Origin: Chloroflexota bacterium
GTDB lineage: Bacteria > Chloroflexota > Anaerolineae > Aggregatilineales > J027
DNA: 64,000 bases
Assembly (NCBI GenBank): GCA_013112715.1
Contig: JABFGB010000015.1
Location: 62,001 to 126,000 of the forward strand
Reading direction: 5' to 3'
Below, in pieces: positions 1-8,984 of this stretch. The notes under the pieces are model-generated. The model searched no databases. It had not been told where the DNA came from and saw only the letters and a program-made list of their open reading frames with translations. A program made the position numbers and the translations under genes. Within the stretch, counting starts at the first letter, position 1, and each line of letters opens with the position of its first letter.

Positions 1-210
1 GCCCCCGGTCAGTGTCTCTATCTCACTAATGGTGCCCCGGGTGACCCAAGCCCTCCTCAGCTGTGCGATGTCTTGACACGTCTCGACCTTGCACCCAACA
101 CCATTTTCTGGGTAGCAGCGTTTGAGATTGACGGTGTGACCCGTGACCGCAATGGAATCTGTCCCGCAGCAACACCGGGACGCTTGACCATCTGTGCCAT
201 GCCAAGATAG
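1..210 (+). CDS. C-terminal fragment of an unrecognised protein (5' end outside window)
   Basis: Frame 1 is open from the first base to a TAG at 208-210, giving the last 69 residues of a protein. The fragment contains three Cys residues (in QCLYL, QLCDV and GICPAA, plus one more in TICAMPR), which would fit a secreted, disulfide-containing domain. No family is recognised. The frame is supported by lack of stops and by the absence of competing frames, but the start is off the window, so length and function cannot be given. Confidence 0.5.
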   Translation, partial: APGQCLYLTNGAPGDPSPPQLCDVLTRLDLAPNTIFWVAAFEIDGVTRDRNGICPAATPGRLTICAMPR

Positions 211-985
211 AAAAAATGCTATACTACGCCGGTGCCTTGAACAGATCTATCATCGCCACAAGCGTCTTGTTCAACGTGAATGAAGTTCGCTAAAAATTCA
301 GGGTTGGCCGGTACGGTGCGAGAGGACAGTTGCCGTTTCAGCCACAGCAAAACTGCTGATACCAGTATCAAGCGTGTACGCCCCTTCACGCTGCGTGGGT
401 GGGGTTATTAGTGTGCTATACTGGTTGGATGTCCAAGTTACCACGCCCAAAGAGGCTTGTCCGGTATTGGTGGAAATGGCATGAATTAGGGATACCAGCC
501 GCGTAAGTCTCGCCATGTCGGAGGGACGCAACCGGTTGCGTCCGTACCCAAGACCCTTGATCTATGCGATTTTCTACCAATCACCGTCAAGCGAATACCG
601 GACAAACCCAAAGCAGCGTGGCAGCATTTTGGGTGGGCACTGGCACGGCAAAACGTTATCCGTCGGAAGAAGAAAAACGCCCATCGCCCCAATAATGACT
701 GAGGGGTTGGGCATATGGGAAATTGACCAAGCGGGTGGTCGCTACTTGGAAGGGTTTCTTCGGGTAGGTACCAGTTGTTCGCCCAAGACAAGTGGTGGTA
801 AGACAGATTACCCACATCCACCATCTGCTGAAAATCAATGTTGCGTGCTTGCGCCAAGATGACGGTGTAGAGGTGGCAGTTCAAATCGGGAATGCGTGGA
901 CTACTGCCAGCCGCATATTCACTACCGCCGCTTTTCCTCCCTTTGCTATCAACAAGGCCGATACCCCCAGATGGACGCTCTCTGG
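211..985. other. Long non-coding stretch with a MITE-like element
   Basis: No convincing gene lies in these 775 bases. Open frames on both strands are short, lack good ribosome-binding sites and resemble no family I know. The only clear structure is the inverted-repeat element at 452-609. The rest may be gene debris between the upstream + strand gene and the convergent transporter operon. Confidence 0.5.
452..609. mobile_element. MITE-like inverted-repeat element, copy 1 (degenerate right end)
   Basis: The left end GAGGCTTGTCCGGTATT is matched in inverted orientation by AATACCGGACAA at 594-605, with the last few bases of the right arm mutated. The centre holds a second palindrome, GGACGCAACCGGTTGCGTCC. 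The same ends and the same central palindrome recur at 54633-54795, so this is a dispersed, non-coding repeat of about 160 bp. It encodes no transposase and would need one supplied in trans. Confidence 0.7.
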
Positions 986-2077
986 TCACCTAGTCCCCAC
1001 TTTTGCGTGGTCTCCATCATCCACGATAACGCCTTGTAAATTGAGTTCCTCTGAAAAATGGCATTTCACGATACCTTTGTCAGGTCCTTTAGACCGAGAC
1101 TCCGGTTCTTCTGTGGAACATCTATCCTGAGCATAGCCGCATCGTGGATGGAAGTAGCAACCCTTTGGTGGATTGGAGGGGTCAGCGACTTCACCGGTTA
1201 AGCGAATGCGACTACGTTTACCTCTATCCAAAGGATCGGTGATCGGTACAGCCGAAAGTAACGCTTCGGTATAGGGATGTTTTGGCTGGCGGAATAAATC
1301 GTCGCCGGTTGCCGTTTCGACCAGTTTTCCAACATACATCACCGCTATACGGTCACAAATATGACGGATAACGCTTAAGTCGTGCGAGATAAAAAGATAG
1401 GTGAGTTGAAATTCATCCTGTAACTCTTTGAGCAGGTTGAGTATCTGCGCACGCACCGAGACATCCAGCGCTGAAACGGCCTCATCAGCAACAATCAGAC
1501 GCGGTTCAGTAATCAGGGAACGTGCAATGCCAATGCGCTGCCGTTCGCCACCGCTAAAGGCATGAGGATAGCGTGACATATATTCTTGACGTAAGCCTAC
1601 ACGCCGTAAGATCACAGCCACACGTTCCTGCATTTCGCTGCGGGGGGTACCACTAATTTTGAGCGCTTCGCTAATATTTTCAAAGACGGTCATGCGCGGG
1701 TTAAGTGATGAATAGGGGTCTTGGAAGATCATACGAATCTCATGCCGTAGACCTCGCAATTGATTAGCGGGCAGGTGTGCAAGATCAACAACATGACCCG
1801 ATTTCTGCTGATAGAGCATATGTCCTTGTGTAATGTTATACGCACGGACAATACAGCGTCCAATAGTTGATTTACCACAGCCACTTTCACCCACCAACCC
1901 AAAGGTTTCGCCGTTACGAATTTCCAGCGAGACCCCATCGACTGCTTTTACGTGCCCTGTTGTCTGCCCAAATATACCTTTACGAATAGGAAAGTGCATC
2001 TTCAAATCGCGGAGTTCCAACATATTGTGAGGGTCATTCATGGACAGCCCCTCTGGCTTGATTGTTTGTGCTTGCAT
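986..2077 (-). CDS. Oligopeptide/oligosaccharide ABC importer, ATPase subunit 2 (OppF/DppF-like)
   Basis: A 363-residue cytoplasmic ATPase that would power one half of a family-5 solute importer. Walker [10 protein letters not shown] is at about residues 63-71, the ABC signature FSGGERQ at 174-180 and Walker B LIVADE at 194-199, followed by the oligopeptide-transporter C-terminal extension with the Cys-containing FHPRCGYA motif. The start lies 1 base after the stop of the upstream ATPase gene, with GAGAGG as ribosome-binding site inside the end of that gene; an internal ATG at residue 13 is an alternative. It is the last gene of a five-gene operon. Substrate may be peptide or, given the xylosidase genes next door, xylo-oligosaccharide; the latter is inferred from context only. 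Confidence 0.93.
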   Translation of the reverse strand: MQAQTIKPEGLSMNDPHNMLELRDLKMHFPIRKGIFGQTTGHVKAVDGVSLEIRNGETFGLVGESGCGKSTIGRCIVRAYNITQGHMLYQQKSGHVVDLAHLPANQLRGLRHEIRMIFQDPYSSLNPRMTVFENISEALKISGTPRSEMQERVAVILRRVGLRQEYMSRYPHAFSGGERQRIGIARSLITEPRLIVADEAVSALDVSVRAQILNLLKELQDEFQLTYLFISHDLSVIRHICDRIAVMYVGKLVETATGDDLFRQPKHPYTEALLSAVPITDPLDRGKRSRIRLTGEVADPSNPPKGCYFHPRCGYAQDRCSTEEPESRSKGPDKGIVKCHFSEELNLQGVIVDDGDHAKVGTR

Positions 2078-2078
2078 C

Positions 2079-3095
2079 TTAAACCTCTCGCTCTAATTGC
2101 ACGCTGTTCTGAGAGGCCAATAAGCACCGCACCTGATGGTTGTCACTCAGTCGCGTTATTTCTGGCACGACATGGCTGCACTGCTCAATACGTTCACGAC
2201 AACGGGGGTGAAAAGCACAGCCACTTGGTCGGCGGAATGGGCTAGGAACCATCCCTTCAATTGGGTTCAGCACGCTGCGCTGCGTTGCTATTTTGGGGAT
2301 GCTTTCCAGTAAGGCTTTGGTATAGGGGTGTTTTGGACTATGGAAAATCGTATTGACATCCGCATGTTCCACAATACGCCCAAGATACATCACCGCCACT
2401 TCATCGGCGATTTCGGCGACGACCCCTAAATCATGGGTGATAAAGAGGATCGCCATGTCATATTTTTCTTGCAGCGAACGCATCAGATCGAGAATTTGGG
2501 CTTGCGTGGTGACATCGAGGGCCGTTGTTGGTTCATCCGCAATCAACAGCGCCGGGTTACACGCTAGTACCATTGCAATCATCGCTCGTTGGCGCATCCC
2601 ACCACTCAGGCGAAACGGATATTCATCTATTAAACGTTCTGGTCTTGGGATTTCGACGAGGCGCAATAACTCGATTGCACGTTCGCGGGCTTCTTGCTTG
2701 GTAGCATCGGTATGGAGTTGGATCATTTCAATGATCTGATTCCCAATGGTGTGCATGACACTCAGGGACGACATCGGCTCTTGGAAAATCATCGCAATTT
2801 CCTTGCCGCGTATTCTCCGTATCGCCCGTCCTTTTTCATCAAGTTTAGCGATGTCAATCGGCGGGCCGTCGGATTGGTGATACAGCAGTTCGCCCTTCAC
2901 AATTTTACCAGGGCTGTGGATGATTTTGAGAAATGAACGGCTGGCTACACTTTTGCCGCAACCGCTCTCCCCTACCAAACACAGTGTTTCGCCACGCTTA
3001 ATGACCAAATCAACACCATCAACAGCCTTTACCACGCCAGCGTCGGTGGAGAAGTGGATGTGTAAATCTTTTACTTCAAGTAATGTCTCTGCCAT
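2079..3095 (-). CDS. Oligopeptide/oligosaccharide ABC importer, ATPase subunit 1 (OppD/DppD-like)
   Basis: A 338-residue ATPase, partner of the OppF-like subunit encoded directly downstream. Walker A GESGCGKS is at residues 42-49, the Q-loop FQEPMSSL near 104, the signature LSGGMRQ at 163-169 and Walker [13 protein letters not shown] from 183. The C-terminal oligopeptide-transporter extension ([12 protein letters not shown]) is present. Length is normal for OppD. Both ATPases carry complete motifs, so the importer is likely a heterodimeric-ATPase Opp type. It follows the two permease genes and belongs to the same operon. Confidence 0.93.
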   Translation of the reverse strand: MAETLLEVKDLHIHFSTDAGVVKAVDGVDLVIKRGETLCLVGESGCGKSVASRSFLKIIHSPGKIVKGELLYHQSDGPPIDIAKLDEKGRAIRRIRGKEIAMIFQEPMSSLSVMHTIGNQIIEMIQLHTDATKQEARERAIELLRLVEIPRPERLIDEYPFRLSGGMRQRAMIAMVLACNPALLIADEPTTALDVTTQAQILDLMRSLQEKYDMAILFITHDLGVVAEIADEVAVMYLGRIVEHADVNTIFHSPKHPYTKALLESIPKIATQRSVLNPIEGMVPSPFRRPSGCAFHPRCRERIEQCSHVVPEITRLSDNHQVRCLLASQNSVQLEREV

Positions 3096-3150
3096 AATAA
3101 GCCTTTATAAACCCTTAAATTTCAAAAAGCCCGTGTATTTTTAATACAAG

Positions 3151-4296
3151 CTAGTACGGGTCAGCCGCGTCACGCAAGCCATCGCCCAAAAAGTTAAAGG
3201 CTAGGACGATAATAATCACGGCAATTGCTGGTGCAAGCATCCAAGGATAATTTGAAATCACATTGATCTGTTGAGCCTGTTGCAATTGCACCCCCCAGCT
3301 AACGGCAGGCGGACGCAACCCAAAACCAAGATAACTGAGCGCTGTCTCTGCCAGAATCATGCCGGGCAAAGCAAGGGTGACGGAAGCAATGATGTGACTG
3401 TAAAATGATGGGAGCATATGCCTAAAGATTAAGCGTCTAGACCGCGCCCCATCAAGGCGTGCGGCAAGGACAAAATCTTCCTCACGCAGCACTAGGAATT
3501 TACTCCGCACCACACGCGCCAGCCCAGTCCAGCCGGTAATAGCCAGCAGCAGCACAATAATGGTATAGACCCGCAGGGTGCTCCAATCAATTGGAACTAG
3601 GGCCGCAATTGCAATAATGATAGGGAGCGTAGGGATTGACATCGTAATTTCGATAAGCCGTTGGATGATGTTATCAACCATACCACCTAGCAAACCTGAG
3701 ATTCCACCAAGGATAATCCCAATGGTCATACTGATGGAAACGCCAACCCAAGCAACGACTAGCGAAATACGCGCACTAAAGATAGTACGGCTAAGAAGAT
3801 CGCGCCCGATAGCATCGCCGCCTAACAGGTAGAAAGGCTGCCCGTGTTCTTTTGCGCCAAAAAGGTGTAGATCTGTTTCAAACAGGCCCAATACCTCGTA
3901 AGAATCACCATGTACAAACAAGCCCACTGGAATGATTGTTTCGGTATCTACCTTATAGATTTTCTTGTAAGAAAGCGGATCCCGTTCATAGGTATAGGGA
4001 TGAACATAGGGCGAGAAGCGACCATCTTGGAAAAAATGGAGCTGTTGTGGCGGCGAATATACATATTCGGCGATATATGTTTTGGTGGATTGCGGGGCAA
4101 AAAAGTTGGCGAAAAGCGCAACGACATAATAGGTGATGACGACAATCAAGCCGACGACTGCCAAACGATGTTTGCGGAACTTCCACCACATTAATCGCCA
4201 TTGCGACGCGAATTCGACAGATACCTCGGTATCGGTATGGGCGGTATTCTTTGCCACAGGCGCTAAAGTCTCGGGTTGATCTAAAATTGTATCCAT
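3151..4296 (-). CDS. ABC importer permease (OppC/DppC-like)
   Basis: An inner-membrane permease of 381 residues. The N-terminal region (about residues 30-60) has the conserved OppC WRKFRKHRLAVVG-like segment before the first membrane helix. A roughly 100-residue periplasmic-loop insertion follows before the core BPD_transp_1 domain, whose EAA-type loop (AARLDGARSRRLIFRHMLP) lies near residue 290. I chose the ATG at 4294-4296 over the TTG one codon upstream because AAGGA sits 9 bases before it. The gene starts about 12 bases after the OppB-like stop, so the two permeases are co-translated from one operon. Confidence 0.92.
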   Translation of the reverse strand: MDTILDQPETLAPVAKNTAHTDTEVSVEFASQWRLMWWKFRKHRLAVVGLIVVITYYVVALFANFFAPQSTKTYIAEYVYSPPQQLHFFQDGRFSPYVHPYTYERDPLSYKKIYKVDTETIIPVGLFVHGDSYEVLGLFETDLHLFGAKEHGQPFYLLGGDAIGRDLLSRTIFSARISLVVAWVGVSISMTIGIILGGISGLLGGMVDNIIQRLIEITMSIPTLPIIIAIAALVPIDWSTLRVYTIIVLLLAITGWTGLARVVRSKFLVLREEDFVLAARLDGARSRRLIFRHMLPSFYSHIIASVTLALPGMILAETALSYLGFGLRPPAVSWGVQLQQAQQINVISNYPWMLAPAIAVIIIVLAFNFLGDGLRDAADPY

Positions 4297-4308
4297 CAAT
4301 ATTCATCC

Positions 4309-5298
4309 TTATTCTAGGCGGATGCGCGGATCGAGGATGACTAGTAGCACATCCGAGATAAAGGTTCCAATGACAGTTAAGGTGCTCAAAACGAGTATAA
4401 ATCCGGCTGCTACATACATATCCTGCTCTTTGAGGGCCTCAAACAAGACAGGGCCTGAGGTTGGCAAATTCAGCACAATGGACACAATCACCTCACCCGC
4501 GACAAGTCCGGGCAATGCCCACCCAATGGTGCTCACAAATGGATTTAAGGCGTAGCGTACCGGGTATTTCCATATGAGGCGTGTTTCGGGAAGGCCCTTT
4601 GCACGGGCAGCATCAACATAGGGGCGTTTCAGTTCATCAAGGAGATTTGCCCGCATCGTGCGGATCAAGCCAGCCGTATACGATGTGCCGATGATAATCA
4701 CGGGGATGATCATATGTTTCAGCAGATCAGCAACTCTGGCCCAACTCCAAGGTGCATTGACGTATTCCTTTGAGAATAAGCCAATTAAGGCACGACCTCC
4801 ATAACGATAACTGAGATACATCAGGATTAAAGCGAAGAGGAAATTGGGGGTCGCTACTCCGATGAAACCGATAAAGGTCGCTATGTAGTCCCAAATAGAG
4901 TATTGCTTGACTGCCGAAAAGACCCCAATTGGTAAGGAGACAAACCATACGAATAACACTGATGAGCTTGTCAATAAGAATGTCATGGGGAGACGCTCAA
5001 GGATTAAGACCCTTGCATCGCGCCTAAATGTCAAGGAGTATCCAAAGTTACCTTCGGTAACAATGTTCTTCATCCACTTATAATACTGAACATAGACGGG
5101 ATCATTCAGGCCATATTGGTCGCGCAACTGTTGTGTAACAGCCGGATCAATTCTGTCTGACCCTTGCGACATCATTTCAGAAACCATGTTGGTTACGTAA
5201 TCGCCCGGTGGTATTTGGATGACCACAAATGCGATCACAGTAATAATCCACACAGTCAATATCATAAAGATTAAACGACGGGCAAGATATTTTAGCAC
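4309..5298 (-). CDS. ABC importer permease (OppB/DppB-like)
   Basis: A 329-residue inner-membrane permease with about six helices. The N-terminus (LKYLARRLIFMILTVWII) is the usual OppB opening helix, and the EAA loop (DAARAKGLPETRLIWKYPVR) lies near residue 230. The start is a GTG at 5296-5298; no ATG is available that keeps the first helix, and the ribosome-binding site is weak (AGAAAG). It follows the solute-binding-protein gene across a 92-base gap containing a strong hairpin, a frequent arrangement that lets the binding protein be made in excess. Confidence 0.92.
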   Translation of the reverse strand: MLKYLARRLIFMILTVWIITVIAFVVIQIPPGDYVTNMVSEMMSQGSDRIDPAVTQQLRDQYGLNDPVYVQYYKWMKNIVTEGNFGYSLTFRRDARVLILERLPMTFLLTSSSVLFVWFVSLPIGVFSAVKQYSIWDYIATFIGFIGVATPNFLFALILMYLSYRYGGRALIGLFSKEYVNAPWSWARVADLLKHMIIPVIIIGTSYTAGLIRTMRANLLDELKRPYVDAARAKGLPETRLIWKYPVRYALNPFVSTIGWALPGLVAGEVIVSIVLNLPTSGPVLFEALKEQDMYVAAGFILVLSTLTVIGTFISDVLLVILDPRIRLE

Positions 5299-5334
5299 GG
5301 CTATTTTCTTTCTAAACTCTATTTCTAGGCGGGG

Positions 5335-5364
5335 AGGGGTTCTCCATCCAGTGGAAAACCCCTT
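5335..5364 (-). promoter_or_regulatory. Intercistronic hairpin between binding-protein and permease genes
   Basis: AGGGGTTCTCC at 5335-5345 pairs with GGAAAACCCCTT at 5353-5364 around a 7-base loop. No T-run follows on the - strand, so this is more likely an attenuator or mRNA 3'-stabilising stem than a full terminator. Its place just after the binding-protein gene fits differential expression within an ABC operon. Confidence 0.55.
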
Positions 5365-5390
5365 AAATCAAACTCTATCAGCGTATTAGG

Positions 5391-7334
5391 CTATTGCTTC
5401 AGATACCATTGCTCAGGGTATGTAATCTTTTCGACGCCTTCACCCCACCCATGGATCCATTGGTCGGGGAAGTTTCCAATCCGTTCATGATAGGGCTGGA
5501 AGCCATTCCCGGGGCGCGAGATGCCAATTACCCAGAAGTTATCCGCCGCAATATTCAAAACTTCAGTCATCGCTGCGATCTGAGCTTCCTGAGTGGGTTG
5601 TTGACCCACTTGTTCAAACTTCAATCGCAGGTCTTTTACTTCCTGTGGCGGCTCAATCGTTACAGCATCCTGCGCACCCGCCCACCAGTAGAACCAGCTA
5701 ACCCCAAACAGACTGTCATATTCGCCGGGGACGTAGTAGCGCGGCTGAAGAATTGGTGTCAGGCCCGCACCACCTTCTCCCGTGTAGATTGTGGCTTCAT
5801 AGTTGTTCTGTTCACGGCGTTCGGTCATCACGTCGGCAGCAACGGCATCGAGGAGAACTTCAACACCCACAGCTTCCCAGTAGCCAACCAGTAATTCACC
5901 AACGGATACCCAATTGGCCTGCCATGCCTCGGAATTCGGGACAGAGAGGACGAATGATAGCCGTTCACCGTCTGGGCGCAAGCGATACCCGTCGGAGTCT
6001 CGTTCTGGGGCGACCTTATCAAGGTACTCATTTGCGAGGTCAACATTGTATTCAATATACTGCGTGGCGAGGCGTTCATTGTACAGAGGTGAGGATTCCA
6101 GCGGTGCAACCTGTGCAGGTGTACCCTGTCCCTGATGGACAATTTCGATTATCTCTTCACGATTGATTGCGTGCGACATCCCGATACGGAAGTTGATGTC
6201 TTTGAAGATTTCTGCAAGCACGGTGTCTTGTGTATTGAAATTAAAGTGAATTGAGTTGGTATTGCCCGCTTCGTCATTCCAGAAGGACATCGCCAGTGGG
6301 GCGCCGGAATCGAGGGCATCGAAGAAGAATTCACGACCTGTCGCGTCTTTGATGTAATCAATATCCCCATTTGCCAGCGCAAGATTACGGGCTTCGTCAT
6401 CTTGGTAAGACACACCGACGACCTCATCAATGTAGGGTAATTGATTGCCTTCAGTGTCTACTTTAAAGTAGTAGGGATTACGTACCATGTTCATCTCGGT
6501 GCTACCACCCAGTACACTGGTTGGAATCCACGGGAAGAGCAGGGGGCGTTCCAAATTGTTGAAGTAATTATTGGTATCTTCTGTGGGGCCAGAGGCTTTG
6601 ATGTTGAAGAGGCTTACCCAGTCTTCTGCACCCTCGGTTTCTGCCACCAGATCAGCAACATTGGGATTGTAGTCCGCATGGAACTGTGACAAATAATGTT
6701 TCGGGAACCATGTGATATGACGACCATTCCATTGTGGGAGGGTGTACAGGAAGGTACCGTAAGGATTAGCAAAGATAAACTTTACTGTGTAATCATCAAT
6801 TTTCTCAGCACGGAATTCCGCAGCACCTTCGCGGGGTAACCAGTCTGCGCTTGGGCCAGCAGGTGATAATTCTTCATTGAATAGAATGTCCTCGATGTAG
6901 AACATAATATCATCAGCAGTGAAGGGTGCGCCGTCTGACCATTTCATCCCCTCACGTAGGTGGAAGGTGTATTCACGCACGTCATCACTGACTTCCCAGC
7001 TTTCGGCAATGTTAGGGACAACGCCAGAGAAATCAGGAGCCCACGAGGCGAGGTTTTCCCAGCCTGTCACATACCACAGACCGCCCCAACCGGGATTGTT
7101 CCCAACGAAACCCATACGCATTGCACCGCCGTATTCACCAACTTCCTTGAAGGGTTCCACGACTCGCGGATTCGCTGGCAAACGCTCTTCGACGGGTGGC
7201 AACTCTCCAGCTTCAACCAGTGCGGTTAACATTGGAGATTCATGATATGTTCCCTGTGCTTTTACTATGTTACCGACAGGGGCCAAAGAGACCAAGAGTA
7301 ATATAGCCAAAAAATAAAGGCCAAGTTTACGCAT
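5391..7334 (-). CDS. Family-5 extracellular solute-binding protein
   Basis: A 647-residue exported binding protein for the adjacent Opp-type importer. Residues 1-26 form a signal peptide (MRKLGL, a leucine-rich core, then KAQG). The SBP_bac_5 signature is visible near residues 120-150 (LREGMKWSDGAPFTADDIMF). It is about 100 residues longer than E. coli OppA, as is common in this subfamily in Chloroflexota and in sugar-linked homologues. The start is an ATG preceded by GAGGAG. It is the first sizeable gene of the operon; two LacI-type operators lie 340-450 bases upstream, suggesting carbohydrate-responsive control. Whether it binds peptides or xylo-oligomers cannot be read from sequence. Confidence 0.92.
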   Translation of the reverse strand: MRKLGLYFLAILLLVSLAPVGNIVKAQGTYHESPMLTALVEAGELPPVEERLPANPRVVEPFKEVGEYGGAMRMGFVGNNPGWGGLWYVTGWENLASWAPDFSGVVPNIAESWEVSDDVREYTFHLREGMKWSDGAPFTADDIMFYIEDILFNEELSPAGPSADWLPREGAAEFRAEKIDDYTVKFIFANPYGTFLYTLPQWNGRHITWFPKHYLSQFHADYNPNVADLVAETEGAEDWVSLFNIKASGPTEDTNNYFNNLERPLLFPWIPTSVLGGSTEMNMVRNPYYFKVDTEGNQLPYIDEVVGVSYQDDEARNLALANGDIDYIKDATGREFFFDALDSGAPLAMSFWNDEAGNTNSIHFNFNTQDTVLAEIFKDINFRIGMSHAINREEIIEIVHQGQGTPAQVAPLESSPLYNERLATQYIEYNVDLANEYLDKVAPERDSDGYRLRPDGERLSFVLSVPNSEAWQANWVSVGELLVGYWEAVGVEVLLDAVAADVMTERREQNNYEATIYTGEGGAGLTPILQPRYYVPGEYDSLFGVSWFYWWAGAQDAVTIEPPQEVKDLRLKFEQVGQQPTQEAQIAAMTEVLNIAADNFWVIGISRPGNGFQPYHERIGNFPDQWIHGWGEGVEKITYPEQWYLKQ

Positions 7335-7389
7335 TTCAAGCTCCTCAACTCATTATGCTTAATATGTATAATACTACATACATGCTAAA

Positions 7390-7659
7390 TCATGTACTAC
7401 CGACTGAGATACTAAATTTGTGCTGGGCGCCTCCTTTTTCTGATCCGCTTACATTGATTTGAAATACAAATCCCGGATGGGAACGCAGGTAAGGACCTGT
7501 ACGACTGAGGATGGTGAAGCCATGATGAATTTGAAGTGACGCTCTGACAAATGCATAGTCAGTTACTAGATAACTGGCATTTGAATAGAAAACCCCAGCT
7601 GTCTGGGCAACAATATGATTAGCAAGGTCTTTCAACCCAACAACTTTGTGTTGTTTCAT
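7390..7659 (-). CDS. Small unrecognised ORF in the transporter-operon leader
   Basis: An 89-codon frame that begins 15 bases downstream of the 16-bp operator at 7675-7690, with GAGG eight bases before its ATG, and ends 55 bases before the binding-protein start. The first residues (KDLANHI) faintly recall the helix-turn-helix opening of LacI regulators, but the match does not continue. It could be a small leader gene, the wreck of a regulator gene, or a chance frame in a long 5' UTR. No function is assigned. Confidence 0.25.
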   Translation of the reverse strand: MKQHKVVGLKDLANHIVAQTAGVFYSNASYLVTDYAFVRASLQIHHGFTILSRTGPYLRSHPGFVFQINVSGSEKGGAQHKFSISVGST

Positions 7660-7674
7660 AAGAGCGCCTCATTT

Positions 7675-7690
7675 TTGCAAGCGCTTGCAA
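7675..7690. promoter_or_regulatory. LacI/CcpA-type operator, site 1
   Basis: TTGCAAGCGCTTGCAA is a perfect 16-bp palindrome with the central CG and half-site pattern of LacI-family operators. It lies upstream of the importer operon. Two further near-identical sites are at 7764-7779 and 8904-8919. Confidence 0.75.
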
Positions 7691-7763
7691 TTTTTACTAA
7701 AAAAAATATGGCTCTTATTTCAAGACGATATTCTATTAGTTGGATGCCAAAACAATAAAATCT

Positions 7764-7779
7764 TTGCAAGCGTTTGCAG
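7764..7779. promoter_or_regulatory. LacI/CcpA-type operator, site 2
   Basis: TTGCAAGCGTTTGCAG differs from site 1 at two positions and keeps the central CG. The centre-to-centre distance to site 1 is 89 bp, about 8.5 helical turns, so looping between the two is possible but not clearly in phase. Confidence 0.65.
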
Positions 7780-7817
7780 AAAGCATATCACGGAAAATGA
7801 TACTTTGTCAAGCAATT

Positions 7818-7832
7818 TGACTTTAAAAGTCA
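7818..7832. promoter_or_regulatory. Perfect 15-bp palindrome of unknown role
   Basis: TGACTTTAAAAGTCA is a perfect inverted repeat in the 659-base space between the binding-protein gene and the PhyH gene. It could be an operator or a weak hairpin. Apart from this, the two operators and the small ORF, I see nothing in 7335-7993. Confidence 0.35.
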
Positions 7833-7993
7833 TAGCTTAAGAGTCAGTGGGACGGTAGGTAAACCGTTTTGGTCTAAGATTCGCTACATGGAGCCTGCAC
7901 CACGCTGAATCAGCATTGGGCAGGCAAAAGATAGGCTCTCTGGTGTAGTGACTGGATTGAATTGCTGTATTGCGATTTTGTACTCGGACTCAA

Positions 7994-8857
7994 TCATGAA
8001 TTTTGCTTCTGGGCGCGTGCTTCACGATAAGCCTTTGCATCAAATCGCCGACGTTCGCCCTCAATTTGGAAATCAAGCCGTTCAACCCCCAATGCTTTCA
8101 AAACCGCCAATTCAACGGGTGAGAAATCGTCCACATTATCCCGGTTAAAGTTCATCGGCGCTTTTAATGCTACGGGTGGATTGGTGATGAAGCGGGCTTT
8201 GCCGGAATGGTTTTGTGAGGACGCATGGAGCATAAAGGGATGCATAATGACGACATCACCCGCTTTTCCGGTTAGTTCACGAAAGTCTTTGCATTCATAA
8301 ATGAACTTACCAAAGCCGCCTTCAAAGGGATGTAAACCTTCGCGGTTGTTGTTCAAATATTCAGCGACGGGTTTGATCGAGTCGCAGGCCATAAAAGTCC
8401 CCCCACCCCTCGGTTCAATGTCCCGCCAAACGACGATCAAAAGCAGACCCTGTTCGGGGCTATCCAGAAAATGCCAAAAGAAATCGCCATCCTTGTGCCA
8501 GCCGCCAGACTCTGGAGATGGGGCAACCCATTCGCGGTCAGCACCGAGTTTAAAGTTGACAATATAGCCATCACCCCAACGAACAGGGGTTTCAACACGA
8601 TCTTCGCCACCCAACAAATCACAGATAGCACCATAGGCCTTTGGCGCAAATTCTTTTACATCAACAAACCCTTTATTTGGCATATGGATTATGGGCTGTT
8701 CCCATGTTGCGGGATCATCTTCCCGATACCCAAGTCGTTCGAATGCAGCAGAGGTTGATTGCGCGGCAAAGTCGGTATCAAAGCAATTGGTTAGGTGAAC
8801 AAAACCATAGTCCAAAAAATGTTGAACTTCTTCCGGTGACAGCGTTGTATAGTCCAT
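7994..8857 (-). CDS. PhyH-family Fe(II)/2-oxoglutarate dioxygenase
   Basis: A 287-residue cytoplasmic enzyme of the phytanoyl-CoA dioxygenase family, which use Fe(II) and 2-oxoglutarate to hydroxylate small molecules. The iron-binding HxD is visible in GGWHKDGDFFWH, the distal His in MHPFMLHASS and the 2-oxoglutarate Arg in GKARFITNPP. I chose the ATG at 8855-8857 because AGGAGAT sits just upstream and because an earlier start would run through the operator at 8904-8919. It is divergent from the GH43 gene and shares its control region, so it is probably part of the same sugar-responsive regulon. The substrate is unknown. Confidence 0.85.
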   Translation of the reverse strand: MDYTTLSPEEVQHFLDYGFVHLTNCFDTDFAAQSTSAAFERLGYREDDPATWEQPIIHMPNKGFVDVKEFAPKAYGAICDLLGGEDRVETPVRWGDGYIVNFKLGADREWVAPSPESGGWHKDGDFFWHFLDSPEQGLLLIVVWRDIEPRGGGTFMACDSIKPVAEYLNNNREGLHPFEGGFGKFIYECKDFRELTGKAGDVVIMHPFMLHASSQNHSGKARFITNPPVALKAPMNFNRDNVDDFSPVELAVLKALGVERLDFQIEGERRRFDAKAYREARAQKQNS

Positions 8858-8903
8858 GTTCTTATCTCCTGAAAAGGGTTTCTCATCGTTTTTATCAATC
8901 TTT

Positions 8904-8919
8904 TTGCAAGCGCTTGTAA
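8904..8919. promoter_or_regulatory. LacI/CcpA-type operator, site 3, between divergent genes
   Basis: TTGCAAGCGCTTGTAA matches site 1 at 15 of 16 positions. It lies between the PhyH gene (- strand) and the GH43 gene (+ strand), 46 bases upstream of the former and 65 upstream of the latter, and so could control both. Confidence 0.72.
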
Positions 8920-8932
8920 ACCAGTCTATACT
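8904..8932 (+). promoter_or_regulatory. Candidate sigma-70-type promoter of the GH43 gene
   Basis: TTGCAA at 8904-8909 and TATACT at 8927-8932 are separated by exactly 17 bases. The -35 box and most of the spacer are covered by operator site 3, so a bound LacI-type protein would block RNA polymerase. A weaker reverse pair (TTACAA, 17 bases, GATAAA) reads toward the PhyH gene. Confidence 0.55.
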
Positions 8933-8984
8933 ATATCCAATTACATTAGATTCGTCTATAAAACACATTTGCGAGATTTGACCT

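Noticed and set aside
486-989. 167-codon open frame on the - strand before the OppF-like gene
   Set aside because: It runs through the MITE, has no ribosome-binding site, overlaps the end of the ATPase gene and matches no family.
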